From assembly GCA_035532935.1 (NCBI GenBank), contig DATKQE010000085.1:121156-185155 (forward strand): DNA of 64,000 nucleotides, given 5' to 3'. The translations under genes and the position numbers were made by a program. The notes under the pieces were generated by a model. That model was not told where the DNA came from and did not search any database. It saw only the letters and a list, made by a program, of their open reading frames with translations. The stretch is from DATJLY01 sp035532935 (GTDB taxonomy: Bacteria; Pseudomonadota; Alphaproteobacteria; ATCC43930; CGMCC-115725). Below, piece after piece: positions 7,834 through 16,209 of this stretch. Every line of letters begins with the position of its first letter. The stretch's first letter is position 1.

Positions 7834-10800
7834 ATGATGGCATGGCGCATTCCGGCAGCGGCGGTGGCGTTTGGCGTCATTCTCGTTGCATCGGGCGGCG
7901 CTGGCGCCCAGACCGGCTCGACCGCCGCGGCCAGTGCCGCCGTCATCGGCACGGATTTCAATGGCGCCCAATGCCGCTGGGAGGCGCGGATCGATCTCCC
8001 GCGCGAACGCAGCGCGCCGCTGCCGGCAAATGTCTTCTGCGGCGCCGCGAAGCAGCCGACCGGCTCGGTCGTGGCGACGCTCATTCCGGCCGGCCTGCCG
8101 ACCGATGAAGCGGCCCGGCACCGGGCACTCGAGCGCGTGGCGGCCGAAACGCCTGCCGGCCGCGGCGATGCCGCGCGCCTCACCTGCCGCGCCGCGCAAT
8201 GGGCCAAGACGCCGGGCGGCATCGACCTGATGCTCCAGCCCTGCATCTTCAACGACAATGAATGGCCGCAAGTGCTCGCGGTGGCCGTGGTCGGGCCGTT
8301 GCTGATGCGGGCCGAGGGCTTGGCGTCGGGCCTGCCGGCCTACGAGCAGGTGATGGCGCGCATGCTGGGGCGCAGCGGCGCCGACGCCACTGCGCCGTTC
8401 GGTCCGGTCGCGGCGATGCGGACGCGGATGGCGAAGCTCGGCGGCACGCGCTGGCTGCGCGCCTCGGCCGAGGATTACGACGATTACGGCGCGCTGACCG
8501 AATCGGCGCGCGTCGAATCGAGCCGCAAGAATTTCAGCGCCGCGGAGGACCACTATCGCCGTGCGCTGGCGATTCTCACCAAGGTCTTCGGCGACCGGTC
8601 GACGAGCGTCGGCCTGCTGCTCGCCGAGATCGGGCTCGAGGTCAGCAACCAGGAGCGCTTCGACGAGGCGGCGGCACTGTTCCGCCGCGCCGAACCCATC
8701 ATCACGACCGGGGGCAGCGCATCCGACCGCGCCCGGCTCCAGCTCTATCTCGCCTTCGATGCGGCGAATCGCGGCCGCTTCGACGAAGCGCTCCAGTTCG
8801 CCGATAATGCCGCCGCCAGCTGGCGCAATCTCGCCAATCAGGGCGGGGGCGTGGCCGCCGAGATCGGCTCGAGTGCGGCACCTTCGGCGACGCTCGGCCA
8901 ACTCGCCTTCGCCCTCGATCTCGAGGCGGAGATGGCGTTGCGCACCGGCAACCTCACGGCCGCCGACGCGGCAGTCTCCGAAGCCGAGGGGATCGTCGCC
9001 CAGGTCCCCGGCCTGCCGCCATGGTGGCGGCCCGAAATCCTCACCACCATTGGCGAGATCCGCGCGGCGCAGGGACGCGAGGACGCCGTCGATGCGAGCT
9101 TCCGCGCCGCCCTCATCCTCGATGAGCGCCTGTTCGGCAACACCGCGCCCACCGCCGTCACCGACCTCGTCATCGGTCGTGTCTTCACCGAGGAGAAGCG
9201 CTACGGCGCGGCGGTGCGCGCGTTCCGCCTGGCCCTCGCGATCCTGCGGAAGGACGAGGTGGCGCGCTCGGCGGTCATCGTCGATCAGATCGCGCCGTTC
9301 GTTGTTGCCGCGAACGCGGTCGCGCACGCCGATCCGAGCCAGCGCACGCGGCTCGACGCCGAGGTATTCGAGGCGACCCAGCTCATCGGCAAGAGCCTCG
9401 TCGACGACACCGTGAACCGCGTCGCGGCGCGGCTCGCGTCCGCCGCCCCGGCGATCGCCAGCCTCGTCGACGAGCTGGAGGCGACGCGGCGGCAGCGTGA
9501 CTCGGCCCGGCTCGCGCTCGCCCATGAAGTCTCGCTTCCCAACGACCAGCGCGGCAGCGAGCGCGAGAATGCGCTCATGGCCCAGGTCAATGCCGCGACC
9601 GCCAAGGCCGACGCGCTGCAGAAACGCATCACCCGCGAATTCCCGGCTTTTGCGAAATTCGCCAATCCCGGTCCGGTTCCGCTCGCCGAGCTGCAGAAGG
9701 CGCTCCACGGCGACGAGGCTCTCGTCCTGTTTGAAGCCGGCCGCGAGCGCAGCTTCGAGTTGCTGGTGCGCAAGGACCGCCTGATCGCCCGGCCGATGGA
9801 CACCGACCGCGACACGCTCGCCGACGACATCGGCACGCTGCGCAAGGCCTTCGTCGTGCGCGAGCGGGCGATCGGGGCTTTCGACACCGAGGCGGCCTAT
9901 TTTCTTTACCGCTCGCTGTTCGGCGCGATCGAAAGCGGGCTCAACGGCGTCGATCATCTGATCGTGGTTCCGACCGGGGCGCTGGCGAGCCTGCCGCTGG
10001 GGCTGCTGGTGACGGAACGGCCCAAGGCGGGCGCCGCGCGCGACTATGCCCACGTGCAGTGGCTGCTGCGGCGCACGGCGATCAGCGAGGTGCCGTCGAC
10101 GCGCGGCTTCATCACGCTGCGCGACGCCGCCGCCACGGCCGCGGCGCCGCGGCCGCTGCTGGCGATCGGCGATCCCGACTTCGGCGGAACGGTGCGTGCC
10201 GGTGCCGCGTCGGGCCTCGACCGGCTCGACAATGCCTGCCGCGACGCGGGACCGGTCCCGCCGCAACTGCTGCGGGCGCTGCCGCCGCTTCCCGACACCG
10301 CGGCCGAGGTGCGGCGGGTCGCCGCCATTCTCGATGCCGACAGCGGCTCCATCCTGCTGGGCGCGGCGGCGACCGAGCCGAATTTCCGCGCGATGCCCCT
10401 GGCGCAATACCGCGTGCTCTATTTCGCGACCCACGGCCTGCTGCCGACGGCGCTGCGCTGCCAGTCCGAGCCGGCGCTGGTGCTGACGCCGCCGGCGGAG
10501 CCTGCGACCACGCGCGCCGCCGATGGCGTGCTCGATGCGAGCGAGGTCGCCCAGCTTCGCCTCAACGCCGACCTCGTGGTGCTCTCGGCCTGCAACACCG
10601 CGTCCGGCGGCGGGCAATTCGGCGGCGCGTCGCTGTCGGGCCTGGCCCGGGCGTTCTTCCATGCCGGCGCCCGCGCCGTGCTGGCGAGCCACTGGGAGGT
10701 GCCGTCGGCGCAGACGGTGCAGTTGATGACGGGGCTGTTCCAGCGGCTCGGGCCAAACCTTTCCGGCGGCATCGCCGAAGCGCTGCGCCAGTCGCAGCTC

Positions 10801-10968
10801 GCTCTCATTGCCCGTCCCGAGACGGCGCATCCGTTCTTCTGGGCTGCCTTCACCCTGATCGGCGACGGCGGCCAGATCGCGCCGCATAAGAGCGCGGGCC
10901 TGCACGACGACACGGCCCTGGCCGCGGCGGCGCTGAACCGTACTCAATCGCCCTTGGAGAATCGTTGA
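7834..10968 (+). CDS. Exported TPR-CHAT domain protein (caspase-fold peptidase)
   Basis: A 1044-residue protein with a Sec signal peptide (residues 1 to about 26, cleavage near GAGA-QTG). A central region of tetratricopeptide-like helical repeats spans about residues 215-480, followed by a charged helical segment near 540-600. A C-terminal CHAT domain spans about 690-1040. The predicted catalytic dyad is intact: His867 in LYFATHG and Cys920 in VLSACNTAS. The DGVLDASEVAQLRLNADLVV stretch between them is typical of CHAT peptidases. CHAT proteins are relatives of caspases and separase; most characterised ones are cytoplasmic, so export is notable. The gene lies between a TpsB-type transporter and a small exported protein with which it overlaps by one base (TGATG). 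Substrate and trigger are unknown. Start ATG 7834 is one codon before a second ATG. Confidence 0.9.
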   Translation: MMAWRIPAAAVAFGVILVASGGAGAQTGSTAAASAAVIGTDFNGAQCRWEARIDLPRERSAPLPANVFCGAAKQPTGSVVATLIPAGLPTDEAARHRALERVAAETPAGRGDAARLTCRAAQWAKTPGGIDLMLQPCIFNDNEWPQVLAVAVVGPLLMRAEGLASGLPAYEQVMARMLGRSGADATAPFGPVAAMRTRMAKLGGTRWLRASAEDYDDYGALTESARVESSRKNFSAAEDHYRRALAILTKVFGDRSTSVGLLLAEIGLEVSNQERFDEAAALFRRAEPIITTGGSASDRARLQLYLAFDAANRGRFDEALQFADNAAASWRNLANQGGGVAAEIGSSAAPSATLGQLAFALDLEAEMALRTGNLTAADAAVSEAEGIVAQVPGLPPWWRPEILTTIGEIRAAQGREDAVDASFRAALILDERLFGNTAPTAVTDLVIGRVFTEEKRYGAAVRAFRLALAILRKDEVARSAVIVDQIAPFVVAANAVAHADPSQRTRLDAEVFEATQLIGKSLVDDTVNRVAARLASAAPAIASLVDELEATRRQRDSARLALAHEVSLPNDQRGSERENALMAQVNAATAKADALQKRITREFPAFAKFANPGPVPLAELQKALHGDEALVLFEAGRERSFELLVRKDRLIARPMDTDRDTLADDIGTLRKAFVVRERAIGAFDTEAAYFLYRSLFGAIESGLNGVDHLIVVPTGALASLPLGLLVTERPKAGAARDYAHVQWLLRRTAISEVPSTRGFITLRDAAATAAAPRPLLAIGDPDFGGTVRAGAASGLDRLDNACRDAGPVPPQLLRALPPLPDTAAEVRRVAAILDADSGSILLGAAATEPNFRAMPLAQYRVLYFATHGLLPTALRCQSEPALVLTPPAEPATTRAADGVLDASEVAQLRLNADLVVLSACNTASGGGQFGGASLSGLARAFFHAGARAVLASHWEVPSAQTVQLMTGLFQRLGPNLSGGIAEALRQSQLALIARPETAHPFFWAAFTLIGDGGQIAPHKSAGLHDDTALAAAALNRTQSPLENR

Positions 10969-11681
10969 TGACGTGTCGCATCGTGTTGGCGGGATTGTCG
11001 CTGACGCTCTTGGTCATGGCGGCCGAAGCGGCACACGCCGCGCAGCTTGTCGTTGTCAGTTCGCACGGGATTCGCCTCACGCCGGGACAGCAGATCGACG
11101 GCTCCAAGCCGTTTGCGCTGCACGACGGGCAGGAGGTCACGCTGATGTCCTCGGCCGGGCAGTTGATCACGCTCGAAGGGCCATCGGACGCGGCGCCCGA
11201 TCGCCACGTGAGCGGCGGCAGCACCGATGTCGCGAGCGCGGTCGCGGCGCTGATTACCGAGCGCAAGGCCCGCACCAGCGAGGTCGGCGTGGTGCGCGGC
11301 GAAAAGGACGTGGTGCTTCCGAGTCCGTGGGTCGTCGATGTCACCCACCCGGGGACGAGCTGCGTGCAGCTCGGCGAACCGGTCGTGCTGTGGCGCAGCG
11401 GCGATTACAGCGATGCCGCGGTCTCGATCGCGCCCGCCGACCGAAGCTGGGTGGTGTCGGGACGGTGGCCGGCCAACGCCGCCGAGCTTTCCATGCCCGC
11501 GACGCTGCCGCTGCGCGATCAGACCAGCTATGTGATCAGTGTCGGCGGCAAGCAGGCGCCGGTGACGCTCCGCATCATCCCTTCCGCGGTCGGCAACGAC
11601 GTCATGCGGGCGAGCTGGATGAGCCAGGTGGGCTGCGACAACCAGGCGAACGCGCTGCTCGCCATGCTCAGCAAAAAATAG
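10968..11681 (+). CDS. Exported protein of unknown family, coupled to the CHAT gene
   Basis: A 237-residue protein that I do not recognise. It has a signal peptide (hydrophobic residues 5-20, cleavage near AHAA-Q) and no membrane segment afterwards. Residues 30-70 contain the phrase LHDGQEVTLMSSAGQLITLE, which resembles the glycine/threonine beta-strand pattern of FecR-like domains. Two cysteines in the second half (in GTSCVQLG and VGCDNQA) could form a disulphide. ATG 10968 shares its A with the CHAT stop codon, and GGAGA lies six bases upstream, so translation is coupled to the CHAT gene. The next gene, the cyclase, starts 25 bp downstream. Position suggests a periplasmic partner, inhibitor or adaptor of the CHAT protein or of the CHASE2 sensor; this is inference from context. 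Confidence 0.75.
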   Translation: MTCRIVLAGLSLTLLVMAAEAAHAAQLVVVSSHGIRLTPGQQIDGSKPFALHDGQEVTLMSSAGQLITLEGPSDAAPDRHVSGGSTDVASAVAALITERKARTSEVGVVRGEKDVVLPSPWVVDVTHPGTSCVQLGEPVVLWRSGDYSDAAVSIAPADRSWVVSGRWPANAAELSMPATLPLRDQTSYVISVGGKQAPVTLRIIPSAVGNDVMRASWMSQVGCDNQANALLAMLSKK

Positions 11682-11706
11682 GCTCCCGGCGCGCCGGCGG
11701 CTCGCG

Positions 11707-13662
11707 ATGCGGCGACCCCAATTTCTCTCGAAGGAGGTTCTGCTCCAGATCACGGTGGCGTTGCTGTCGACGCTGGCGGCGGTCGTGATGGTGCACAACG
11801 TCGCGTTGCTTACCCAGGCCGAGCGCTTCGTCGGCGATCTGCGCATCGCGACGCTGTTGCCGCCGGAGCCGCAGGACCCCGACATCGTCATCGCCGCCAT
11901 CGAAGAAAGCACGCTGCAGAAATTCCCCTATCGCTCGCCGGTCGATCGCGCGTTCCTCAGCAATCTCCTGCAAACCCTCGCGGCGCGCGGACCGCGTGCG
12001 ATCGGCATGGATATCCTGTTCGACCAGCCGACGGAGCCGGCGAAGGACGCGGCGCTCAAACAGACGATCGCCGATCTCAAGATCCCGCTCGCGGTCAGCT
12101 ACACCAGCAATCCCGAGATCGTCGATGCCAAGCAGCTCGCCTATCTCGATGCGTTTGTGCCGCCGAACCGGCGCGTCGCCGCCGAGATCGCCTCCGACGC
12201 GTTCGGGACGGCGCGGTGGATCCTGCCGAGCGTCAAGGAGAGCGACGGCAGCACGCTGCCCAGCTTCGCCCGCGGCCTGTTGCAGAGGGCCGGCGTCGCC
12301 ACGCCGGCGGTACAGCGCGAGATGGTCTGGCACGGCCGGCCCAATGCCGACACGGCGCCGTTCCGAATCTTCCCGGCCGAACTCGTGCCGATCCTTCCGG
12401 CGGCGTGGTTCAAGAACAAGATCGTGCTGATCGGCGAGATCGTGAGCCTGACCGATCGGCATCGCACGCCGTTCGCCTCGGTCTATGGCGGCACCGAGGG
12501 CAGCCTGCCGGGCATCGAGATTCATGCCAACGCGGTGTCGCAGCTTCTTCATCACGTGCCGTCGCGCGATCCGGGCCTGGGCGCCGAAGTGGCGCTCGTG
12601 CTGTTGATGGCGGCCATCGGCGCGGCGACGGGCGCGGCCAAGCTCGCGCTCGGGCCGCGGATCGGGCTCTCGGTGCTGGCGCCGGCGCTGCTGTGGGTTT
12701 CGGGCTTCGCCCTCTTCCGCTTCACCGGCGTTTCCATCGTCCTGATCAGTCCCACCATCGCCAGCGCGATCTCGCAATGGGCGACCGATCTCCTGACCGG
12801 GCGCCAGGAGCGGCGTCAGCGCGCCTTCATCCAAACCGCCTTCGCGCGCTACCTGTCGCCCGTGGTGGTCGCCCAACTGGTGAAAGACCCCAAGCGATTG
12901 CGGCTCGAGGGCGAGGGCCGCGAGATGAGCTTCCTCTTCACCGACATCGAAGGCTTCACCTCGCTGTCGGAGAAGATGCAGGCGCGCGACGTGGCCGAGA
13001 TGCTCAACGCCTATCTCGACGGCGTCTGTGCCGCCATCCTCGCGCTCGACGGAACAGTGGACAAGTTCATCGGCGACGCGGTGTTCGCCATCTTCAACGC
13101 GCCCGCCGACCAGCCGGATCACGCCAACCGCGCCGTCAAGTGCGCGCTCGCGATCGACCGGTTCTCGGAGGTGTTCCGCGCCGAGCAGCGCGCCAAGGGG
13201 ATCGCGCTGGGGATGACCCGCATCGGCGTCCATTCCGGCCATGCCGTCGTCGGCAATTTCGGCTCGCACACCCGCATGCAGTACACCGCGCTCGGCGATA
13301 CCGTGAACACCGCCTCGCGGCTCGAGGGCGTCAACAAATATTTCGGCACGCGGATGTGCATCAGCGAGGCGACCTGCGCGAGCGTTTCCGGCATCCCGTT
13401 CCGGCCGATCGCCGTGATCGTGCCCAAGGGCCGGGAAGAACCGCTCGGCATCTTCGAGCCGCTCGACGAGGAGCGCGCCGCTTCACCCTATATCCGGCGC
13501 TATCTCGAGGCCTATGCGCTGGCCGAGCGGCGCAATCCCCGGGCGCTCGCGCTGTTCGAGGAGCTGCATCGGACCAATCCCGACGATAAATGCGTCGCCC
13601 TTCACCTCGAGCGGCTGCGCGAGAGCAATGTCGGGGTCGAAATGGTGATGCACGACAAGTGA
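11707..13662 (+). CDS. CHASE2-domain adenylate/guanylate cyclase (class III)
   Basis: A 651-residue membrane receptor cyclase making cAMP (or cGMP) from NTP. An N-terminal transmembrane helix (about residues 12-32) precedes an extracytoplasmic CHASE2 sensor (about 45-285, ending in a GIEIHANAVSQLL motif). Two or three further helices (about 297-350) and a C-terminal catalytic domain follow. Both metal aspartates are present: Asp413 in FTDIEGF and Asp457 in KFIGDAVFA. GDTVNTASRLEG supplies the transition-state Asn and Arg, so the enzyme should be active. The CHASE2 domain faces the periplasm, where the neighbouring CHAT protein and small exported protein are predicted to be. The gene is last in the plus-strand operon and converges on adc with an 18-bp gap. 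Confidence 0.92.
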   Translation: MRRPQFLSKEVLLQITVALLSTLAAVVMVHNVALLTQAERFVGDLRIATLLPPEPQDPDIVIAAIEESTLQKFPYRSPVDRAFLSNLLQTLAARGPRAIGMDILFDQPTEPAKDAALKQTIADLKIPLAVSYTSNPEIVDAKQLAYLDAFVPPNRRVAAEIASDAFGTARWILPSVKESDGSTLPSFARGLLQRAGVATPAVQREMVWHGRPNADTAPFRIFPAELVPILPAAWFKNKIVLIGEIVSLTDRHRTPFASVYGGTEGSLPGIEIHANAVSQLLHHVPSRDPGLGAEVALVLLMAAIGAATGAAKLALGPRIGLSVLAPALLWVSGFALFRFTGVSIVLISPTIASAISQWATDLLTGRQERRQRAFIQTAFARYLSPVVVAQLVKDPKRLRLEGEGREMSFLFTDIEGFTSLSEKMQARDVAEMLNAYLDGVCAAILALDGTVDKFIGDAVFAIFNAPADQPDHANRAVKCALAIDRFSEVFRAEQRAKGIALGMTRIGVHSGHAVVGNFGSHTRMQYTALGDTVNTASRLEGVNKYFGTRMCISEATCASVSGIPFRPIAVIVPKGREEPLGIFEPLDEERAASPYIRRYLEAYALAERRNPRALALFEELHRTNPDDKCVALHLERLRESNVGVEMVMHDK

Positions 13663-13681
13663 GCGCCACGCGGCGCCCGCG

Positions 13682-14422
13682 CTAATCCTTCATGTAGTCG
13701 TGCACCACTTCGCCGAGGCCCAGGGTGAGATCGGCGAGGAAATGCACGGCCGAGACCACCTCCAGCACCGGCAGCTCCGCGAGCGGCGCCAGCGCGTGGC
13801 GCGCGAGCTCGAGTCCGGCGGGTCCGGTCCATGCGCCTTTGACGGTGACGTCTTCGAGATAATACCGCACCAGCTCGCAGATGCGCGGCGTGCAGTCGAC
13901 ATGCGGCACGATCTTCAACAGGAAGCTCGGCTCCACCATCGCCTTGGCGATGGCGGCGGTGTCGAGCGCCTTGTACTTGTAGCCCATGGTCCCGGTGGCG
14001 ATGCGGATGCGGCCGTAATCGAGCGTGCCGAGCAGCGTGTCGGTCTCGACCTTGAACGAGGCGTTGGCGAGCTTCTTGGGGAAGCCCCAAATCTCCCGGC
14101 CGGCGGCGATCGGCGCCTCGTCGTCGAGAAACATCGAATGGACATAGCCGCCGGACTTGCCTTCGTAGGTGACCGGGATCACCTGGCCCGATTCGGTGTA
14201 GTCGCCGAAGCCCGATGAATCCGGCATGCGGATGAATTCGTACTTGACGTGCGGTGCCGCGATCTTGAGCGGCTCGGGCACCACGGCTTCGAGCGCCTTG
14301 GGATCGGTGCGGTAGGTGATGATGAGGTATTCGCGGTTGACGAAGCGATACGGCCCCGGTGGATAGGAGGGACTCGTCAACGGCATGGCGAATGCCTGGC
14401 GCACCACGTCTTCGACCTTCAA
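13682..14422 (-). CDS. adc: Acetoacetate decarboxylase
   Basis: A 246-residue cytoplasmic enzyme that decarboxylates acetoacetate to acetone and CO2 through a Schiff-base lysine. The catalytic segment EIWGFPKKL is at residues 110-118, with Lys116 aligned to the reactive lysine of clostridial enzyme and Lys117 as its perturbing neighbour. The N-terminal PYRFVNREYLIITYRTD and the ESGQVIPVTYEG block are typical of the family. Length matches classical Adc of about 245 residues. It connects to 3-hydroxybutyrate dehydrogenase at 2.6 kb, which produces its substrate. No cotranscribed partner: the minus-strand neighbour upstream ends at 14515, 93 bp away. Confidence 0.93.
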   Translation of the reverse strand: MKVEDVVRQAFAMPLTSPSYPPGPYRFVNREYLIITYRTDPKALEAVVPEPLKIAAPHVKYEFIRMPDSSGFGDYTESGQVIPVTYEGKSGGYVHSMFLDDEAPIAAGREIWGFPKKLANASFKVETDTLLGTLDYGRIRIATGTMGYKYKALDTAAIAKAMVEPSFLLKIVPHVDCTPRICELVRYYLEDVTVKGAWTGPAGLELARHALAPLAELPVLEVVSAVHFLADLTLGLGEVVHDYMKD

Positions 14423-14514
14423 GTGGTCCTCCTTGCCTCGAACCCGTGCGCTCGCACGACCTCAACCTTAGGCGGGTTCGGCGCCAAAGGAAAGTCCGGC
14501 GTGATGCACCGCCG

Positions 14515-14961
14515 TCAGCGTGCGCTGACGATCGTGTCGCCGGGCTCGATGTCGCCGTCGAGCATGGCGAACTGTCCCGTGGTGGTGTTGCCGGCGATGC
14601 GCGGGCCCCAGACATGCGCCTCGATGCAGAGCCGGGGCACGTTCTCGTCGGGCGGGAAGTCGAGGCACAGCGTGCTGCCCGAGAGGCTCCAGCGCTGCTC
14701 GCCCGGTGGCGAGTAGCGGTCCTCGGCCGGCACCCAGCGCCGCACCAGCGCGGTGCCGTTGCCACGCAGGAACGCCTGGAACACGACCCGGTCGAGCGTC
14801 TCGCCCTTGGCCCCTTCGCGGGGAAGATAGAGGATGCCGCTCAAGGTGTTGCCGGCGAGACGGTCGGCCTGCGGCGGCGCCGTCTCCTGGGCCCGGGCAT
14901 GGGCGGAAGCGACCGCGACAAGCGCGGCGGCGACGATCGCGCGGGCGGCGGCATGGCTCAT
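14515..14961 (-). CDS. Small secreted protein of unknown function
   Basis: About 148 residues. A signal peptide (MSHAAARAIVAAALVAVASAHARAQ-type, first 25 residues or so) is followed by a soluble domain of about 120 residues with two cysteines, in STLCLDF and RLCIEAH. The pattern GNTLSGILYLP, then CLDFPP, then GPRIAGNTTTGQFAMLDGDI suggests a small beta-rich periplasmic domain. I do not recognise the family. ATG 14961 is preferred because AGGGAG lies six bases upstream. An alternative ATG at 14976 overlaps the ccmI stop as ATGA. It is downstream of ccmI and probably cotranscribed. Confidence 0.65.
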   Translation of the reverse strand: MSHAAARAIVAAALVAVASAHARAQETAPPQADRLAGNTLSGILYLPREGAKGETLDRVVFQAFLRGNGTALVRRWVPAEDRYSPPGEQRWSLSGSTLCLDFPPDENVPRLCIEAHVWGPRIAGNTTTGQFAMLDGDIEPGDTIVSAR

Positions 14962-14972
14962 CGTGGTCTCCC

Positions 14973-16082
14973 TCATGGGATCGCGCCGGCAGCGTTGCGC
15001 GCATTGGCATAGGCAGCGCGGGCGTCGGCGCGCTTGGGATCGGCCTCGGTCGCGTGGCGATAGGCGTCGAGCGATTGCTGTGGTTCGCCGAGCACGGCAT
15101 AGGCGCGCCCGAGACGCATCCAGCCGTCGACATCGCCCGGTTCGTGCTTGAGCCGGTCGGCGAGGCGTTGCACCATTGCTTTGATCATCGCGGCGCGGTC
15201 GGCGGGCGACATCTGCGCCGCCGCGGCGACATCGCCGGCGGTCGGACCGGGAGTCGCTTCGCCGGCGGGCGCGGCCGATGCGGTGGGCGCGGCCGGCGGC
15301 GCCGGTTCCGCCGTGGCGAGCGCGGCGCGGCGGCGCGCGAGGTCGGCGGCGCCGACGCCCATTTCCTTGGCCAGCCGGTCGATATTCGTGCGCAGGCCGG
15401 CGAGCCACGGCGCATCCGCCGGCGAGTCGGCCTCGAGTGCGAGCCAGCGTTGCAGCGCCTCGTCGCCATGCCCGTCCTGCGCCGCGGCAAGGCCCAGATA
15501 GAACCGGGCGCGCGGATCGTTCGGATCGGCGGCGAGCGCCGCCTCGAACAGACGCCGCGCCGCCGGCACGACCTTGTCGCCGTTGGCGGTCACGAGATCC
15601 TCGCCCGCGGCCGACTGCTCATCCGCATCGCCGCTCTTGGCGCCGAGCGCGGCCGCGCGCTGTGCCGCCGCGGCCGCCTTTTTCGGCTCGCCGAGCAATG
15701 CGTAGGAGCGCGACAGCAGGCGCCAGCCGTCGATGTCGTTGGGCTCCTTGGCGAGCCGCGCCTCGAGCTCGGCGACCGCAGCGTTGAGATCGTGCGGCGC
15801 CTCCTCGCGCGCGCGCTCGAGCAGCGCGTTGTGGTCGCCGCCGTCGATCCCGCCGCCGCGATAAAAATAGAATGCGGTCGCGACGCCGGCGAACGGCAGC
15901 AGCAGCAGAATGGCGATCCCCGTTCGCGACACGAGCGCCGCCTTGAGCCATCCGAACGACAAGCGGTCGAGCTGGGGCCGCGCCAGCGCGGCAACCCGCG
16001 CCACTACCGGCGGCGTCACGAGGTGCCATGCGAAGGCCAAGCCCGCGCCGGACAGGATCGCGAAAAAATACAACACCAGCAT
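14973..16082 (-). CDS. ccmI: Cytochrome c biogenesis protein CcmI (CycH)
   Basis: A 369-residue inner-membrane protein of the CcmI/CycH type, which presents apocytochrome c to the haem ligation complex. Two membrane segments lie near the N-terminus (about residues 2-20 and 55-75), separated by a cytoplasmic loop. A periplasmic region with TPR motifs follows: PNDIDGWRLLSRSYALLGEP near 115, DPRARFYLGLAAAQDG and DVDGWMRLGRAYAVLGEP near 315. A low-complexity Ala/Pro linker sits at about 260-285. Start ATG 16082 gives the membrane segment at the very N-terminus as in the family. Other ccm genes are not adjacent. It would support maturation of the multihaem cytochrome at 4.4-5.7 kb. It is divergent from gspD. 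Confidence 0.85.
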   Translation of the reverse strand: MLVLYFFAILSGAGLAFAWHLVTPPVVARVAALARPQLDRLSFGWLKAALVSRTGIAILLLLPFAGVATAFYFYRGGGIDGGDHNALLERAREEAPHDLNAAVAELEARLAKEPNDIDGWRLLSRSYALLGEPKKAAAAAQRAAALGAKSGDADEQSAAGEDLVTANGDKVVPAARRLFEAALAADPNDPRARFYLGLAAAQDGHGDEALQRWLALEADSPADAPWLAGLRTNIDRLAKEMGVGAADLARRRAALATAEPAPPAAPTASAAPAGEATPGPTAGDVAAAAQMSPADRAAMIKAMVQRLADRLKHEPGDVDGWMRLGRAYAVLGEPQQSLDAYRHATEADPKRADARAAYANARNAAGAIP

Positions 16083-16209
16083 GAGCGAGTGGTCGGTCAG
16101 GGCGCGCGTCTCGTCATCTCGATGGCCGCATCGCGCAGAAACGGCAGGACCGTTCCTGCTGGCGTTGACATCCTTTCCGCAGCCGGTGCATCGTAGGGAC
16201 AAGTATCGC

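Noticed and set aside
7717..10947. 1076-residue open frame on the minus strand under the CHAT gene
   Set aside because: Antisense to a protein with signal peptide, TPRs and a catalytic CHAT domain. The minus frame is Arg/Ala/Gly-rich with no domain, a typical GC-rich shadow.
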